DNA of 34,985 bases from Desulforhopalus singaporensis (GTDB lineage Bacteria; Desulfobacterota; Desulfobulbia; Desulfobulbales; Desulfocapsaceae). Location: contig NZ_FNJI01000037.1 in NCBI RefSeq assembly GCF_900104445.1, positions 1 through 34,985 of the forward strand, written 5' to 3'. Made by a program: the position numbers and the translations under genes. Position 1 is the stretch's first letter. Each line of letters begins with the position of its first letter. Positions 8,489 to 16,115 of the stretch are shown here, in pieces. The notes beneath the pieces are model-generated. The model ran no database searches. It was given only the letters and a program-made list of their open reading frames with translations, and was not told the origin of the DNA.

Positions 8489-9034
8489 ATGAGGACATTA
8501 TTTTTTTCATTGTTTTGGATTTTCTCGAAGTGTTTTGGAGGGGCTTTCTCTGTGCTAGCGATGTGGGTCAACCCCATAAAATACTATTCGAGAAAAGGGG
8601 CTAAAATTGGTGAGAATTGTCGTTGGTATTCAAAGGCTGTCTGTACGGAGCCTTTTTTGCTGGAAATCGGAGATCATGTTCATATCGGTTCTGGGGTCCA
8701 ACTGATCACACATGATGGGGCTCTGTGGGTGTTGCGTGAAAAACTCGGGCGCCCCGGATTGGATCGTTTCGGGAAGATTGTCGTTGGGAACAATGTTTTT
8801 ATTGGCAACAACTCGATATTGATGCCAGGGGTTACCATAGGTAACGACTGTATTATTGGTGCCGGTAGTGTGGTCACGAAAGATGTTTCTTCCGGAATGA
8901 TTGCCGCGGGGATACCAGCGAAAAAAATTGGAACAGTAGATGCGTTCGCTGACCGATACTTGCCTGATTGTTTCGAGACAAAAGATATGGCTGAAGCGAT
9001 GCGTCGAAAGATGATCTTAGAGGCCTTGCCGTGA
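8489..9034 (+). CDS. LbH acyltransferase, paralogue of the 6747 gene
   Basis: A 181-residue hexapeptide-repeat acyltransferase with LLEIGDHVHIGSGVQLITHD, IVVGNNVFIGNNSILMPGV and IIGAGSVVTKDVSSGMIAAG before GIPAKKIG. Block-by-block similarity to the 6747-7304 product shows duplication or recruitment of the same subfamily (WcaF/MaaT-like O-acetyltransferases). I chose ATG 8489 because TTGGGGA ends six bases upstream. A GTG at 8450 in the same frame, overlapping the preceding transferase, would add 13 residues and cannot be excluded. The 3' end overlaps the next gene's start as GTGA. It likely acetylates the sugar added by the preceding GT4 enzyme. Confidence 0.85.
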   Translation: MRTLFFSLFWIFSKCFGGAFSVLAMWVNPIKYYSRKGAKIGENCRWYSKAVCTEPFLLEIGDHVHIGSGVQLITHDGALWVLREKLGRPGLDRFGKIVVGNNVFIGNNSILMPGVTIGNDCIIGAGSVVTKDVSSGMIAAGIPAKKIGTVDAFADRYLPDCFETKDMAEAMRRKMILEALP

Positions 9035-10089
9035 ATGTCGCTCTTTATATTTTGACAATGTCTGGAGGCGGCGCTGAAAAACAGTGTGCGTTGCTGGCTG
9101 CCGGACTGTCAGGCGCTGGGCATGATGTTCGTGTGATCATTGATGATCCATCGATGAATCGGACAAGCAATATTGAGATTCTCAAAGAAGCACAAGTTGA
9201 GTTGGATGTTTTGCCGGATGTCGCACCTTGGCGAAAAGTGGTTTATCTGAGCAAATATCTACGGCACCATCGGGTTGATGCGCTATTCTGTTATTTAACT
9301 CAGCCTGATTTCTATGGTGGGCTGGCTGCGCGATTGGCGGGTGTCAGAAAGATATATGGGGGAATACGTAACTGTTACCTGCCCGGGTGGAAACTAGTGC
9401 TAGAATGTGTTTCCCACCATCTGTTTTGTTCAAAAACGGTTTTTAATTGTTTCTCGGGTAGAGATGCCTATGCAGGCAGGCTTTTTAAGTCACTAAAATG
9501 TCATGTTATTCCCAACTGTTCCCCATTCTTTAATCCGCCGGTTGTTCGAAAGGGAATGGAGATCATTAAAGTAATTTCTGTCTCGCGATTTGTTGAGCAA
9601 AAAGATTATTTAACAGCCCTTAGATCATTTAGGGTTCTCGCACAAACCGATGGACAGCATGAATTCATTATAGTCGGACACGGGGAGCTTAAAGAGCAGA
9701 TAGAAGATTGGGCTAAAGAGCTAGGCATTGCTTGTCGAATCAAAATACATGTAAATCCACCCAATATTCCAGAGCTTTTACTTTCAGCTGATATTTATTT
9801 ATCCACTTCTTTATTTGAAGGTACTAGCAATTCCATCATGGAGGCAATGAATTATTCCTTGCCTGTTGTTTGTACGGATGTGGGAGATAATCGACTTCTT
9901 GTAAAGCATGGTGAGTCTGGGTTTGTTTGTCCTGTAAAAGATGTGGCATCACTTGGAGGCGCGTTGCGAGCGCTTGCTGGAGATAAAGCCACTCGTGATA
10001 AGTTTGGCTGTCGTGCTAATGAACTACTGCGTAAAAATCATTCTCTAGAGAGTTTCATTTCTGCGTATGAGAATCTTCTGGAAAATTGA
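9031..10089 (+). CDS. Glycosyltransferase family 4
   Basis: A 352-residue GT4 protein. The acceptor loop YILTMSGGGAEKQCALLAAG matches the GGGAE[KR] motif. The donor half starts IIKVISVSRFVEQKDYLTAL and holds FEGTSNSIMEAMNYSLPVVC, which gives the EX7E pair, then GESGFVCPVKD. GTG 9031 is the start because it overlaps the previous stop as GTGA, the tight coupling seen elsewhere in this cluster. No ATG lies nearby in frame. It would act on the cytoplasmic face on the undecaprenyl-linked glycan. The following acyltransferase begins at the base after its stop codon. Confidence 0.88.
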   Translation: MNVALYILTMSGGGAEKQCALLAAGLSGAGHDVRVIIDDPSMNRTSNIEILKEAQVELDVLPDVAPWRKVVYLSKYLRHHRVDALFCYLTQPDFYGGLAARLAGVRKIYGGIRNCYLPGWKLVLECVSHHLFCSKTVFNCFSGRDAYAGRLFKSLKCHVIPNCSPFFNPPVVRKGMEIIKVISVSRFVEQKDYLTALRSFRVLAQTDGQHEFIIVGHGELKEQIEDWAKELGIACRIKIHVNPPNIPELLLSADIYLSTSLFEGTSNSIMEAMNYSLPVVCTDVGDNRLLVKHGESGFVCPVKDVASLGGALRALAGDKATRDKFGCRANELLRKNHSLESFISAYENLLEN

Positions 10090-10584
10090 GTGACTAATAT
10101 GACTAATAAAATTATTCCGAGGAAATATAACTTATCCAGAATCCGAGCCAAATTTTTTTCATGTTTAGCACGGAAGATGCCATTTATTCCTGGTGAAATG
10201 CGCGCAATGATTCACTCATTCACCGGGGTTAAGTTTGAGTCTGCATCAAAAACATTTGTGGGTGAAGATGTGTATTTTGATTCGGTTCGCCCGCAGCTTA
10301 TTACGGTCGGCAAGGGCTCTCGAATCACTGAAGGTGCAAAAATTTTAACTCATTTTTTGGATCAAAATTTTCCAGACTGCAGTCATTTTTATGAAGGGAG
10401 CGTTTCAATTGGTAAAGATGTTTTTATTGGCATCAATGTGGTTATCGCTTCTCCGGTGTCTATTGGGGATGGGGCTATCGTTGGAGCAAATGCTGTTGTT
10501 ACGAAAGACATCCCCGCAAACGAAGTGTGGGGCGGAATTCCCGCAAAATTTATCTCAAACCGAGAATCGCCTGTCCCTGTTTGA
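10090..10584 (+). CDS. LbH acyltransferase (hexapeptide repeat)
   Basis: A 164-residue acyltransferase with repeats VGEDVYFDSV, ITVGKGSRITEGAKILTHF, VSIGKDVFIGINVVIASPV and AIVGANAVVTKDIPANEVWG, ending GGIPAKFIS. It belongs to the same broad superfamily as the other three acyltransferases but is more divergent from the 6747/8489 pair. The GTG at 10090 directly follows the upstream stop; an ATG at 10099 is an alternative that removes three residues. It is the last intact gene before the decayed transposon stretch. The 3' end may have been trimmed by that insertion, although the hexapeptide domain itself is complete. Confidence 0.82.
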   Translation: MTNMTNKIIPRKYNLSRIRAKFFSCLARKMPFIPGEMRAMIHSFTGVKFESASKTFVGEDVYFDSVRPQLITVGKGSRITEGAKILTHFLDQNFPDCSHFYEGSVSIGKDVFIGINVVIASPVSIGDGAIVGANAVVTKDIPANEVWGGIPAKFISNRESPVPV

Positions 10585-10847
10585 GCACAGAGTATTCTCG
10601 GTTCGGGAAAAAAACAAGAACTGCTGGATGATTGGATCGGCATCGCCGGTGATGGAATAATATGCGAAGAAGATGCTTCTCTGGGTGGTGAAAAGTAAGA
10701 TCCAGCCCCTGATGGGTAAGTATATTTGTGTTCAATGCTGTCCGCAGTACGATGTCTGCCAAAATCCTGAGCAAGACCGCCTTGCGGAAGCGACTGGCCG
10801 CTCCTGAGCTTTGAAGCCTCTGTTAATTTTAGTATCCCCATTCGGGG
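10585..10847. other. Decayed DNA between the acyltransferase and the IS3 remnant
   Basis: Only short broken frames on both strands. One plus-strand frame reads IQPLMGKYICVQCCPQYDVC before stopping, and a longer minus-strand frame crosses into the acyltransferase, but neither matches a family I know. This is most likely debris left by rearrangement at the cluster boundary. Confidence 0.35.
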
Positions 10848-10856
10848 ATGATTGAA
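10821..10856 (+). repeat. Palindromic repeat, copy 2 (TCCCCATTCGGGGATG core)
   Basis: This is the partner of the element at 951-986. The stretch 10828-10855 differs from copy 1 at two positions. Here the ATG inside the core (10848) is in frame with the IS3-family orfA remnant, giving MIEKSWPKEF. The repeat therefore probably includes or borders the IS left end. The TG at 10821-10822 would be a suitable IS3 terminal dinucleotide. I found no inverted partner marking a right end. Confidence 0.5.
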
Positions 10857-11159
10857 AAGAGCTGGCCTAAAGAATTTGAACAAGCCTCTAAGGGGAAAAT
10901 CTAAGTGGCTCTTGCTGCATTAGGCGGAGAAAAGACCTTAGCTGGGTTGGCTGAGCTGTATGAGGTGCATCCCAACCAGATCACAACCTGGAAGCGGCAA
11001 CTGACTGAACAGGCCGCTACAGTATTCGGCAAAGAGTCTGGCAAGGAGCCTGTCCCCGATCTCAAGGTTTTGCATGCTAAGATAGGGCAATTGACTCTGG
11101 AGAACGATTTTTTAGAGAGTGCGCTCAACAAGGCGGGATTGCTGAGCGCAAAGCGATGA
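10848..11159 (+). pseudogene. IS3-family transposase orfA, interrupted
   Basis: From ATG 10848 the frame reads MIEKSWPKEFEQASKGKI, then TAA (10902-10904), then [20 protein letters not shown] and [20 protein letters not shown]. This is the helix-turn-helix domain of IS3-family OrfA, where intact relatives have a continuous FKAKVALEALRGEKTL-type sequence. A leucine-zipper-like C-terminus follows ([31 protein letters not shown]). A GTG at 10905 could restart translation to give 84 residues, but the partner orfB is truncated, so no active transposase results. Confidence 0.75.
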
Positions 11160-11497
11160 TTAACCGTAGACATAGGCTGGCAATCAGCCAGCAAACAAAG
11201 CTTCTCGGAATCAGCCGTGACTGTGCCTATTACCAGCCTCGGCCGATCAATGAGAATGATCTGGCACTAATGCGCCGAATCGACCAGCTCCATCTGGAGC
11301 ACCATTTCATGGGCGCACGCATGCTTCGTGGTCAGCTTGTCCGAGAAGAAAAGCTATTGGCCGCACTCGCGTAGGCACATTGGATGAAACGAATGGGCAT
11401 AGAGGCTAGCTGAAAACGAGCAAGAAACATCCCGGCCACGCCGTCTATCCTTACCTGCTGCGCGGTATGAACATCAACAAGGCGAACCAGGTATGAG
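11156..11497 (+). pseudogene. IS3-family transposase orfB, N-terminal fragment
   Basis: ATG 11156 overlaps the orfA stop as ATGA. The frame encodes INRRHRLAISQQTKLLGISR, DCAYYQPRP and LALMRRIDQLHLEHHFMGAR MLRGQL, the HTH_21-like N-terminal region of IS3 OrfB. It is broken by a frame change around 11345 and again near 11382. The continuation KTSKKHPGHAVYPYLLRGMN INKANQV is still readable at 11415-11490, after which similarity ends. The rve/DDE catalytic domain is missing. Confidence 0.75.
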
Positions 11498-11842
11498 TGG
11501 CTCGGAGGAAGTTCCGGGGCGATTATGTTTAGGAGAATAAACAGAGAGGGTGCAGCCCGAATCCCTACTGGCAAGGGCTGGTTAATTTGAAAAAGCAGAA
11601 AAACAAATACGTTTGTTTATCGGGTTTTTTCATAGAATCTATTGTGATTATTACCTCTTTCCTCGGCTGCTGTTCTGATCTGCTTTTAAGACTATCGCGA
11701 GCGGTTGTAAAAAAAACGTATCAAATTTTGAAAATAACCGGACGTAACCTGATCTATTGATGCCACAAGTCCAGTGCTTTTCTCTATTCCAACTATTTAA
11801 ACCATTCCCATCCATTTTGATGAATGAATTTAGGAGATTTTA
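11498..11842. other. Intergenic stretch before the 11843 glycosyltransferase
   Basis: No gene is visible. It contains a 7-bp hairpin AAACAAA/TTTGTTT (about 11603-11620) followed at a distance by TTTTTT, which could be a weak terminator but lacks a GC-rich stem. The last bases carry the AGGAG ribosome-binding site of the next gene. Confidence 0.35.
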
Positions 11843-12946
11843 ATGCGTATTGCATTCAGTGTAGTGAAAAATCTTGAGCGGGGAGGTGGGATTGAAAAAT
11901 ATACCTATGAACTCGGGTGTCGTCTGGTGGAGCGCGGTCATGAAGTGACGATTTTTTCCATGGGCCATTATGGCGACTCGCAGCCTGTGGTTGAGGGGAT
12001 GCGCGTCGTGACGGTCCCGTGTATCCCAAAAGCCTCCACGGAAAAGCTTTCGGCCGGAGCCTCAGCAGCCTTTGCCGCCTTTAAATCGGGTGGGTTTGAT
12101 GTCGTCCACTGCCACAGCGTGGCGGCAGGGGCATTCGGATGGCTGCCGCGTTTGAGGGGGCAGAAGACTGTTTTTCAAATGCACGGCATTGAGTGGCAGC
12201 GCACCCGCTGGAACCGCATAGGGATACGCGTGCTGAAAATGCTGGAGGCAGCATCCTTGCGAAGCTGTCACGCCTATACTGCTGTGTCCCAAACGCAGTG
12301 CGATTTTTACCAAAAGCATGCTGGCATTGAGATGCGCTACATTCCGACCGGGGCCGATTTGAAGCGTAAACCCGCTCGGCAGGAAATCCAAAAGCTGGGA
12401 TTGGATGCCGACAAGTATATTTTGTTTGCGTCTCGTCTGGTTCAGGAGAAGGGAGCTCAGTACCTGATCCCGGCATTTCGCAAGCTCGATACCGATATGA
12501 AGCTGGTGGTTGCTGGCGATGCGCAGGGTGCCGAAGCATTTAAGCAGCAGATGGTGGAGCTCGCAGGGGATGATTCCCGGATCCTGTTTCCTGGATTTGT
12601 CGGCGGGCGTCTGTTGGAAGAGCTGTTCAGCCATGCCGCTGTTTATGTTCAGCCGTCTGAGATCGAAGGACTATCAATCGCGCTTCTCGAAGCCATGAGT
12701 TACGGCAACTGTTGCCTGGTCAGTGATATCCCGGAAAACAAAGAGGCCATCGATGGTGCAGGCTTTACGTTTAAAAATAAAAGTGTTGATGATCTCCATA
12801 CACAGCTCGAGCAGCTGCTCGCATCGTCAGATCGACGGCAGTCCATTGCAGATCAGGCTCGCGAGCGCGTTCGATGCCATTACAACTGGGACAAAATTAC
12901 AGACGACTTTGAGGTCTTGTACAGGGGTGTTGTCTCCGCACGGTAA
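11843..12946 (+). CDS. Glycosyltransferase family 4
   Basis: A 367-residue GT4 enzyme starting MRIAFSVVKNLERGGGIEKY, a glycine-rich acceptor loop. DVVHCHSVAAGAF and VFQMHGIEWQR follow as in the WaaG/PimB-like GT4 group. The donor half (YILFASRLVQEKGAQYLIPA, then VAGDAQG) ends with EIEGLSIALLEAMSYGNCCL, which supplies the EX7E pair. A strong TTAGGAGA ribosome-binding site sits eight bases before ATG 11843, unlike the weak sites in the AT-rich cluster to the left. GC content is also higher, so this gene probably belongs to an older part of the locus. It likely adds a further sugar to the same or a related glycan. Confidence 0.9.
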   Translation: MRIAFSVVKNLERGGGIEKYTYELGCRLVERGHEVTIFSMGHYGDSQPVVEGMRVVTVPCIPKASTEKLSAGASAAFAAFKSGGFDVVHCHSVAAGAFGWLPRLRGQKTVFQMHGIEWQRTRWNRIGIRVLKMLEAASLRSCHAYTAVSQTQCDFYQKHAGIEMRYIPTGADLKRKPARQEIQKLGLDADKYILFASRLVQEKGAQYLIPAFRKLDTDMKLVVAGDAQGAEAFKQQMVELAGDDSRILFPGFVGGRLLEELFSHAAVYVQPSEIEGLSIALLEAMSYGNCCLVSDIPENKEAIDGAGFTFKNKSVDDLHTQLEQLLASSDRRQSIADQARERVRCHYNWDKITDDFEVLYRGVVSAR

Positions 12947-13028
12947 CGACCTCATCTGGTGTCCTTGCGTCGCCAAGGCTAGCAGTACCCTTGGAGTGAA
13001 GCCCTGAGTTGAGAATTAATGAGTATTG

Positions 13029-13811
13029 ATGCAAACCATGTTCTTTATCATTTCCAAACTAGTCGGCGCACTGATCAGGCCTGATACCTGGCTAGTTATA
13101 GCGTTGGGGTTGATTGTGCTGACGCTGTCCAGCAACCGGCAGCGGTTTGCGCTTGCACTTTGCATCATGACTTTCACGGCAGTTGCGGTTCTGGCCATTT
13201 TTCCCTTGGGAAATATTCTCCTGCAACCCATAGAGCGCAGCTACCCCGCCAATCCGCCTCTCTCACGCGTGGACGGAATCATCGTTCTCGGTGGTGGGGA
13301 GGATGTGAGAGCCAGCACCTTTTGGGGACAATCACAACTCAGCGAAGGGGGGGAGCGTTTCACAGCCGCTCTTGCTTTAGCGAGAAGGTTTCCGAAGGCA
13401 CGTCTGCTTTACACGGGCGGCAGCGGCGAACTAAGGGACCTGGCTGGCAACAGCACTTCTGGTGCAGCAATGGCGGGGCAATTCTTTCGTGACCAAGGGA
13501 TCTCACAAGAACGGCTGCTTTTTGAAGGAAAATCTCGGAATACTACTGAAAATGCACGCTTCAGCTTCGCAATGGCATCACCTTGTCAAAATGAAGTTTG
13601 GGTGCTGGTCACCAGCGCCTTTCACATGCCGCGTTCCATTCACAGTTTTACGTCGGCAGGGTGGCAGAATCTGGTGCCCTTCCCGGTTGACTATCGCACC
13701 TCGAGCTTTGTCGATGGGATCGATTGGGATCTGCTCCATCACTTTCAAATCCTGAATATTGCGATCAAGGAATATGTGGGGCTATTAGCTTATTGGCTGA
13801 CGGGACGTTGA
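13029..13811 (+). CDS. DUF218 membrane protein (ElyC/SanA/YdcF-like)
   Basis: A 260-residue protein with two N-terminal membrane spans (about residues 15-30 and 40-65) and a C-terminal DUF218 domain. Its signature blocks are visible: VDGIIVLGGGEDVR, RLLYTGGSGEL, LLFEGKSRNTTENARF and WVLVTSAFHMPRS. E. coli ElyC, a member of this family, affects undecaprenyl-phosphate-dependent envelope glycan synthesis, which would suit a polysaccharide locus; the biochemical activity of the family is poorly defined. ATG 13029 is preferred over the overlapping TTG at 13026. The gene lies 82 bases after the GT4 gene on the same strand, so they may be co-transcribed. Confidence 0.8.
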   Translation: MQTMFFIISKLVGALIRPDTWLVIALGLIVLTLSSNRQRFALALCIMTFTAVAVLAIFPLGNILLQPIERSYPANPPLSRVDGIIVLGGGEDVRASTFWGQSQLSEGGERFTAALALARRFPKARLLYTGGSGELRDLAGNSTSGAAMAGQFFRDQGISQERLLFEGKSRNTTENARFSFAMASPCQNEVWVLVTSAFHMPRSIHSFTSAGWQNLVPFPVDYRTSSFVDGIDWDLLHHFQILNIAIKEYVGLLAYWLTGR

Positions 13812-14173
13812 TCTTGATATCCTCTGGAGAGATTGTAAGCATGTCCTGTGTACGCTGATCGACGACCGTCTTAATAGTCGAAGTAGAACATATGTGCGCT
13901 GATTACTTTTGGTTTGCCCGGAATCAAACGGAATCCTTGGCCGGGATCATCTTGAATTCACAAGCTGTTTAACTTTTCTATAAATTCGTAACAGATATCA
14001 ATGGTCTTAGGCATGAGCCCAAGTGACAAATCGTCAACCATCAATACCCTTTGGATCGATCATGAGTGCTTTGTCGATAGCCAACATCTCCGATGTTCTA
14101 CCACCCTATCAATTAAACTGTAAACATCCATCTGATTTGGCCAAGGCTGTGCATGTAACATGCTGTAATTATG
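13812..14173. other. Decayed stretch, possibly an old minus-strand gene
   Basis: On the minus strand, VLMVDDLSLGLMPKTIDICY EFIEKLNSL is readable from about 14060 to 13970. It is broken by a stop and then continues in the same frame as DDPGQGFRLIPGKPKVISAH before more stops. This looks like a decayed gene, but I cannot assign a family. A 62-codon plus-strand frame opposite it is not convincing. Confidence 0.3.
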
Positions 14174-14176
14174 TAG

Positions 14177-14404
14177 CCCGAGAAGCGAGAGTTGTTCGAC
14201 GAGGACGGTAAACTTAAGCCGCTCGTTGATCTGCCAGAAAATGTCCTTGAAGGGCTTGCCGATTTTCAAATCCGATTTCACCGCTCAGGTATAAATGACG
14301 ACGCGGGCAGGCCGATCATAGGCGTTTCGTATAAAGTAAAGGCCCACGACAAGCTCAAAGCGCTGGAAATGCTAAGTAAACATTTGGGGTTATTCGCAAA
14401 GTAG
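14177..14404 (+). pseudogene. C-terminal remnant of a phage terminase small subunit
   Basis: After a TAG (14177-14179) the frame reads PEKRELFDEDGKLKPLVDLP ENVLEGLADFQI and ends YKVKAHDKLKALEMLSKHLG LFAK. The LFDEDG.LKP...LP segment plus a final Y-K-x-K-x-x-D-K-x-x-A-L-x-x-L-x-K-H-L-G-x-F motif is characteristic of the C-terminal half of Terminase_2-type phage small subunits, which recognise packaging sites. The N-terminal helix-turn-helix half is missing, and the only start is a TTG at 14192. Family assignment is from motif recall. It marks past prophage or phage-satellite DNA next to the Fic unit. Confidence 0.6.
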
Positions 14405-14524
14405 GAATGATAAAGGTCTTCAGCGAAACCAGAGAAGATCCATATTGCAACAAGTCATTGATATTATTTGATACTTACATATTTTTCTACACATTCTACA
14501 TAATTCATAAAAACCAAATGCTTT
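14405..14524. other. AT-rich spacer left of the direct repeat
   Basis: No gene or RNA is recognisable. It connects the terminase remnant to repeat copy A. Confidence 0.3.
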
Positions 14525-14606
14525 TTTTTACAAGCCGAAGCCAAAGCAATAGGGATTGAATATAAAACCTGTATAATTGAAGGGTTACGGATAACACGCA
14601 CGATAA
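14525..14606 (+). repeat. 82-bp direct repeat flanking the Fic gene, copy A
   Basis: It aligns without gaps to 16116-16197. Five blocks are identical and equally spaced in both copies: TTTTTACAA, CGAAGCCAAAG, AAAACCT, GGTTACGGATAA and CGATAA, with variable spacers of 2, 17, 12 and 6 bases. By eye about two thirds of positions match. The two copies lie in the same orientation, 1591 bases apart, one on each side of the Fic gene. Conserved blocks with free spacers suggest a functional site or an old duplication. Confidence 0.6.
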
Positions 14607-14746
14607 TGCGAGTTATCATATCCACTTTTTGACGAAGAACTTCAGGTAGGTACAGGATAAGGTTTGGAAAGTCCGTATAATTGAAAAATAATTTTTGATA
14701 AAGAGGGAAGCCGTTGATGAATCTTTATTGCTTATGGAGACAGCCT
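14607..14746. other. Spacer downstream of the Fic gene
   Basis: No gene is seen. GTATAATTGAA occurs here near 14673 and again inside repeat copy A near 14571, a short echo of that repeat. No GC-rich hairpin with a T-run was found on the minus strand for termination of the Fic transcript. Confidence 0.3.
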
Positions 14747-15859
14747 TTACATCTCCTCCCGATTCGGCAATCTGTAACTGGTGCTGCGCCCACCACCCGG
14801 GTTCTGGATGAAGATGCAGCGTCTCTTTAAATCCTGAATATCTCTTAGTGCGGTATCATTCGAGCACTTTACCAGCTTGGCGTATTTAGAGGTGTTCATA
14901 TGGCCCTTGAAATCATTTTCGAGCATACGGTTTATGATGAGGCGCTGGCGATCATTGACAGACTTCTGATTAATCTTATTCCAAAGCTGCGCTTTGAACA
15001 GAACATTACCAAGAGTGGTTTCAGCGCTGGAAATAGCTCGTCCCAGACAATCTAGAAACCATTCTAGCCAGATTGTAATTTCTGGCGTGCTGCTTTGCTG
15101 CTTTTCCAACTGGGCGTAGTAGTCCTTGCGCTCGGCCTCAATTTGAGATGACAGGCTGTAGAAACGGTCTTGCGTGTTGTCGGCGCTTGCCAGTGCCATA
15201 TCACCAATTGCCCGGGCAATCCGCCCATTCCCGTCTTCAAATGGATGAATCGTAACAAACCACAAATGAGCGACCCCTGCCCTCAGAACCGGGTCGATAT
15301 CATGCCCATTACCAAACCAATCAAAAAACGCCTGCATTTCTTTTTCCAGCCGGTCAGCGCCAGGCGCTTCGAAGTGAACTTTCTCTTTGCCTATCGGACC
15401 AGAAACAACCTGCATAGGATCTGTATCCAGTGTACGCCAGCCACCGACTGTAATCCGGTGCATACCGCTACGTCCTGTTGGAAATAGTGCCGCATGCCAA
15501 TCAAACAGTCGATCTTTGGTCAGGGGCTTAGAAAATTGCTGCGTGGCATCCAACATCATTTCAACAATGTCTTCTACATCACGGCTGGCTGAAATGAGAC
15601 CGCCGATATCAATTCCCAATCTGTTGGCAATGGATGAGCGGACTTCTTCCGGATTGAGATTCTTGCCTTCAATGGCAGATGACTTCACAACATCATTGGT
15701 CAGGGTGCAGAGGCTTGCCTCACGCTTGAGTTTAAAGCCAAGACCTTCCATGCGGCCGAGTAACCTCCCTTGCCGATGGCGTATATCAGCCAGCTTGGTA
15801 GTGAGAGCCTCAGCGTCCCAGATAAAGTTTGGCCAGTCTTGATGTTCATGAATCCACAT
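14747..15859 (-). CDS. Fic-domain adenylyltransferase with DUF4172 N-terminus and winged-helix C-terminus
   Basis: A 370-residue Fic protein. The N-terminus WIHEHQDWPNFIWDAEAL and ADIRHRQGRLLGRMEGLGF is the DUF4172 (Fic_N-like) region. SSAIEG (residues 60-65) is the [S/T]xxxE[G/N] inhibitory motif, so the protein is autoinhibited in cis (class II). The Fic core carries the intact catalytic HPFEDGNGR loop (about residues 205-213; H attacks, D/E binds metal, N-G-R hold ATP). Residues 300-365 look like a winged helix. Such proteins usually transfer AMP from ATP to Ser, Thr or Tyr of a target. ATG 15859 is chosen over GTG 15868 because family members start at the WIHE-type sequence. The gene is alone, opposite in strand to its neighbours, and bounded by repeats. 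Confidence 0.9.
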   Translation of the reverse strand: MWIHEHQDWPNFIWDAEALTTKLADIRHRQGRLLGRMEGLGFKLKREASLCTLTNDVVKSSAIEGKNLNPEEVRSSIANRLGIDIGGLISASRDVEDIVEMMLDATQQFSKPLTKDRLFDWHAALFPTGRSGMHRITVGGWRTLDTDPMQVVSGPIGKEKVHFEAPGADRLEKEMQAFFDWFGNGHDIDPVLRAGVAHLWFVTIHPFEDGNGRIARAIGDMALASADNTQDRFYSLSSQIEAERKDYYAQLEKQQSSTPEITIWLEWFLDCLGRAISSAETTLGNVLFKAQLWNKINQKSVNDRQRLIINRMLENDFKGHMNTSKYAKLVKCSNDTALRDIQDLKRRCIFIQNPGGGRSTSYRLPNREEM

Positions 15860-15861
15860 AT

Positions 15862-15961
15862 TAATCACCGTAATATTTAAGGTGATTATAGAGTTTATTC
15901 ACCGCACGGTCAAGATGATTAAGCGCAAAATATGCGGTGAATATGGCTGCTATACACCGCA
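15862..15961 (-). promoter_or_regulatory. Candidate operator repeats upstream of the Fic gene
   Basis: Plus-strand coordinates. TAATCACC (15862-15869) and GGTGATTA (15881-15888) form a perfect 8-bp inverted repeat just before the ATG. ATTCACCGCA (15897-15906) and its reverse complement TGCGGTGAAT (15933-15942) form a second, 10-bp pair. A further CACCGCA is at 15955-15961. All share a CACC core. The arrangement suggests repressor binding sites over the promoter. The winged helix at the C-terminus of the Fic protein makes autoregulation plausible; this is inference. Confidence 0.5.
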
Positions 15962-16115
15962 CATTTTGTCATCTGAGCAATATAAAAACCATAGCTGTAG
16001 CACTGCTTTTGTTTGACGTGACGAAGCGTCACTTTCCACATAAGATACTGTATATTATATAATAATAAAGTATAACCCATTAAACCTCTTCTGACCTCAG
16101 CTCAACCTGATTGCA
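15962..16115. other. Spacer between Fic promoter and repeat copy B
   Basis: AT-rich and without a recognisable gene. It probably holds the core promoter of the Fic gene, but no unambiguous -35/-10 pair was chosen. Confidence 0.3.

Larger units (their letters stand above)
10848..11497 (+). mobile_element. Remnant of an IS3-family insertion sequence
   Basis: It contains the orfA remnant and the start of orfB in the usual overlapping order. The DDE catalytic core of orfB is absent and so is a right terminal repeat. The recognisable similarity stops near 11497. The element is a 3'-truncated fossil lying exactly at the boundary between two parts of the sugar cluster. Confidence 0.75.

Noticed and set aside
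12062-12634. 190-codon minus-strand frame inside the 11843 glycosyltransferase
   Set aside because: It is antisense to a clear GT4 gene and has no family resemblance; a shadow of codon bias.
13812-14173. Named transposase on the minus strand
   Set aside because: The readable segments are suggestive of a decayed gene, but I could not match them to any IS family by motif.
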